NCBI GenBank assembly: GCA_934434555.1
Contig: CAKRZX010000011.1
Span: 4,503 to 68,502 of the forward strand
Direction of reading: 5' to 3'
DNA length: 64,000 nucleotides
From: an uncultured Clostridia bacterium
GTDB lineage: Bacteria; Bacillota; Clostridia; Christensenellales; QALW01
Shown in pieces: positions 60,503 to 64,000 of the stretch. Positions within the stretch are counted from its first letter, which is position 1, and every line of letters begins with the position of its first letter. A model generated the notes under the pieces. It was given only the letters and a program-made list of their open reading frames with translations, was not told where the DNA came from and searched no databases. The translations under genes and the position numbers were made by a program.

Positions 60503-61734
60503 CGTTCGGCGTTTTGGGAAGAAAACTTACGCATACGCTTTCGCCCGAACTGCACCGTTTTTTCGGCGATTATGAGTATAAAATCTATGAAAAAGAGCCT
60601 GACAAAATTAAGGATTTTATAAAAAACGGAGAGTATTCGGGCTTAAACATCACCGTGCCGTATAAAAGAATTGCTTTTGAGTGCGCGGACAGACTTTCGG
60701 AAAACGCGCAAAAAACAAAAAGCGTAAACACGCTTGTAAGGGAAGCGGACGGGTCGCTTTCGGGATATAACACCGACTGTTCGGGCTTTTCATATCTGCT
60801 TGACAAAAACGGCTTTGATGTAAAAGGCAAAAAAGTTCTTATTCTCGGAAGCGGAGGCGCGGCAAGTGCGTGCGAACTTGTTTTAAGCGAAAAACAGGCG
60901 AATGTTACGGTTGTTTCCCACAAGGGTGAAAACAATTACGATAATCTGTATTTGCACCGCGACGCCGATTTTATAGTAAACGCCACACCTGTGGGAATGT
61001 ACCCGAATTGCCCGGAAAACATCGTTTCACTTGAAAATTTTGATAACCTTTCGGGCGTTATTGATTTAATATACAACCCGCTTAAAACGGGAATTCTCAT
61101 TCAGGCGGAAAAAAAGAACATAAAATATGCAAACGGACTTGAAATGCTTGCGGCGCAGGGACTGTATTCGGCTGAATATTTCTTAAAAAAAGAAATTGAC
61201 AAAAATCTTATCGAATCTGCCGCAAAAACGCTTGAAAGACAAATGAAGAATATCGTTATAGTGGGAATGCCGGGCAGCGGAAAAACATCGGTGGGAAAGC
61301 GTCTTGCCGAAATTCTTGAAATGAATTTTGCCGATACGGACGAAATAATAAAATCCGGAACGGGAAGAACCGCCGAAGAGATAATTTTATCAAGCGGGGA
61401 AGAGGTTTTCAGGAACTTTGAGTGCGAAGCGGTTGCTTTTGCGGGCAAAATGCACGGCACGGTTATTTCAACCGGCGGCGGAACGGTGGAAAACGAAAAA
61501 AATTTTTATCCGTTAAAGCAAAACGGTGTTATAATATGGCTTAAAAGAGATACGGAAGAACTTGTCCTTTCGGGGCGACCGCTTACGGGCACGAAAGAAC
61601 GGGCAGAAAAGGTGTATGAAATGCGAAGGGAAAAATATCAGTCCTTTTGCGATATATCCGTGTTTTCAAAGAAAACTGTTGAAGATACGGCAAAAACAGC
61701 AGCAGAAATATTAAAGGAGGCGAATTTGCTGTGA
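60499..61734 (+). CDS. Fused shikimate dehydrogenase-shikimate kinase
   Basis: 411 residues, 4-nt overlap. Residues 1-245 are AroE: HTLSPELH, NITVPYK (catalytic Lys56), GYNTDCSGF (Asp93), LGSGGAASA (NADP) and NATPVGMYP. Residues 250-411 are AroK: GMPGSGKTSVGKRLA (P-loop, 256-270), FADTDEII, FRNFECEA, STGGGTVEN and LSGRPL. Two consecutive but non-adjacent-in-operon steps (dehydroshikimate to shikimate to shikimate-3-P) on one chain. No frameshift at the join; the linker is short. Confidence 0.95.
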   Translation: MTFGVLGRKLTHTLSPELHRFFGDYEYKIYEKEPDKIKDFIKNGEYSGLNITVPYKRIAFECADRLSENAQKTKSVNTLVREADGSLSGYNTDCSGFSYLLDKNGFDVKGKKVLILGSGGAASACELVLSEKQANVTVVSHKGENNYDNLYLHRDADFIVNATPVGMYPNCPENIVSLENFDNLSGVIDLIYNPLKTGILIQAEKKNIKYANGLEMLAAQGLYSAEYFLKKEIDKNLIESAAKTLERQMKNIVIVGMPGSGKTSVGKRLAEILEMNFADTDEIIKSGTGRTAEEIILSSGEEVFRNFECEAVAFAGKMHGTVISTGGGTVENEKNFYPLKQNGVIIWLKRDTEELVLSGRPLTGTKERAEKVYEMRREKYQSFCDISVFSKKTVEDTAKTAAEILKEANLL

Positions 61735-62234
61735 ACAGGAATGTTAGAAAGTTGGTTTTTTGCGGAGTGTTTATTGCACTGATTTTTGCCGCTACGTATT
61801 TTACAAAGATACCGTTGCCGCTCGCAGGATATTTTAATGCGGGCGACTGTATGATTATACTCGGAAGTGCTGTACTCGGTCCCGTTTGGGGTGCTGTTTG
61901 CGCCGGAGTGGGCTCAGCATTGTCCGATTTGATTGCCGGTTACGGAGTTTATGTTCCCATAACTCTTGTTGTTAAAGCACTTATGGGTGTTGCGATAGGT
62001 TTGATTCTTAAAAAGAAAACTTTGCCCCGCGGCATTATAAGCGCCTTTGTAAGCGAAATAATTATGGTTTTAGGATATTTTGTTGCCGAAATGTTTGTTT
62101 TCGACACGGCAACCGCCACTGCGGGCGTACTCGGAAACCTTGCGCAGGGCGGTGTAAGTGTGGTTCTCGGAATCGTACTTCTTGCAATTGTGACAAAAAA
62201 TACTGCAATAAAGACGTATATAAGCAAAATTTAA
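61731..62234 (+). CDS. ECF transporter S component
   Basis: 167 residues, GTG overlapping the previous stop, with AAGGAGG 9 nt upstream. Six hydrophobic segments; RKLVFCGVFIALIFAATYF, then YFNAGDCMIILGSAVLGP and GAVCAGVGSALSDLIAGY match the S-component family of COG4720/PF07155. It binds a vitamin or related small molecule and works with a shared EcfAA'T module encoded elsewhere. At the end of an aromatic-synthesis run, its ligand may be aromatic, but that is a guess. Confidence 0.85.
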   Translation: MNRNVRKLVFCGVFIALIFAATYFTKIPLPLAGYFNAGDCMIILGSAVLGPVWGAVCAGVGSALSDLIAGYGVYVPITLVVKALMGVAIGLILKKKTLPRGIISAFVSEIIMVLGYFVAEMFVFDTATATAGVLGNLAQGGVSVVLGIVLLAIVTKNTAIKTYISKI

Positions 62235-62275
62235 GTGAAAATTTGCATAATTTGAACTATTGACTTGCAAAATTA

Positions 62276-62304
62276 TTGACATATTGAACAATCGGTATTA
62301 TAAT
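62276..62304 (+). promoter_or_regulatory. Sigma-A promoter of gdhA
   Basis: TTGACA (62276-62281), 17-bp spacer, TATAAT (62299-62304), 35 nt before the gdhA start. No riboswitch-like leader fits in the short 5' region. Confidence 0.88.
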
Positions 62305-62326
62305 GTTTCCGTAAAAATTTGAATAG

Positions 62327-63685
<1,359 letters not shown>

Positions 63686-63701
63686 TTCATTGAAAAAATT
63701 T

Positions 63702-63734
63702 GACGGTACGGATATTTTCCGTGCCGTTTTTTTG
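63702..63734 (+). terminator. Rho-independent terminator (gdhA)
   Basis: ACGGTACGG / CCGTGCCGT stem (one G-T pair) with a 7-nt loop and seven T's. Confidence 0.88.
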
Positions 63735-63800
63735 TGTAATCTGGGGCAGAATTGATTCAAACAGTCATTGCGTAAATATTTGCGGCTGAAATGCGTGTGC

Positions 63801-63942
63801 GGCAGGAGATAAACCCCTGCCCTACGGGATAAAATGAAATTCAGAGGACAAGGCACATTGTCCGATAAAATCGACTTTTTAAGACGCCTTTTCTATACTC
63901 TTTGCCTGTTCTTCACGGTAGGACGGGGCTTTATGTCCCGCC
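63801..63942. repeat. Inverted pair of 25-bp intergenic repeats
   Basis: GGCAGGAGATAAACCCCTGC (63801 on) is matched in inverted orientation at 63918-63942 (reverse complement GGCGGGACATAAAGCCCCGT), about 20 of 25 positions agreeing. Each arm can also fold on itself. The stretch 63735-64000 holds no gene that I can support; it looks like a repetitive intergenic element at the window edge. Confidence 0.5.
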
Positions 63943-64000
63943 GAATTCGGGAAGAGATTTTTATGTGGAGAGATAGGTTTTTTGCAGAATTATGTCTCTT

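Overview
The window is bacterial and most likely from an uncultured, probably gut-associated Clostridia (Bacillota) genome. Supporting signs are moderate-to-low GC, strong AGGAGG-type ribosome binding sites, sigma-A promoters of the TTGACA-N17-TATAAT type, a PdaB-like sporulation deacetylase, a GTP-type PEP carboxykinase, a minimal SufC/SufB pair, FakA/DegV fatty-acid proteins and a GGGtGRT protein. I cannot place it more finely from sequence alone.

Layout. (1) 1-14.7 kb is an accessory region of small lipoproteins, membrane proteins and immunity-like proteins. Between them lie broken copies of a secreted YD/Rhs-repeat protein: at least four related signal-peptide starts and one decayed C-terminal tail. 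This looks like a graveyard of polymorphic toxin/immunity cassettes. Inside it (8.3-12.3 kb) is a separate five-gene operon (two methyltransferases, a PanE-like reductase, a hydrolase and an aminothiazoline-carboxylate hydrolase), with its own promoter and a perfect inverted-repeat operator; two of its genes are broken. (2) 14.7-18.2 kb holds two metallo-beta-lactamase-fold hydrolases, a cupin remnant, a PPC-domain gene and a glycerophosphodiesterase. (3) 18.4-31.8 kb is a tightly packed 14-gene operon that looks dedicated to acyl-lipid chemistry: two adenylate-forming ligases, a fused and a free acyl carrier protein, two PlsC acyltransferases, DegV (FakB-like), FakA-like kinase, a GPH-type transporter, a polysaccharide-type deacetylase, three membrane-anchored alpha/beta hydrolases and two zinc-ribbon membrane proteins. 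(4) 31.9-46.8 kb is mostly housekeeping: arsR-uvrC, pdaB-like, a two-OB-fold SSB, PEPCK, uppP, an Fe-S scaffold/GGGtGRT pair, a metalloprotease, a histidine phosphatase, a surface protein and a zinc phospholipase C-like protein. (5) 46.8-53.2 kb is a carbohydrate region: two AraC regulators, a sugar isomerase, a GH99-like protein and a GH43. A tRNA-Tyr lies at 53.4 kb. (6) 54-62.2 kb is a long operon-like run: SufC/SufB-like pair, D-lactate-type dehydrogenase, aroB, aroA, chorismate mutase, an aroE-aroK fusion and an ECF transporter S component. gdhA follows with its own promoter.

The most striking observation is a pair of related non-autonomous mobile elements (4598-4871 and 16780-17045). 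Each has terminal inverted repeats and a TA target duplication, and each interrupts a gene. Removing the element plus one TA restores a clean reading frame in both cases. The second main candidate for an undescribed system is the 13.4-kb acyl-lipid operon.
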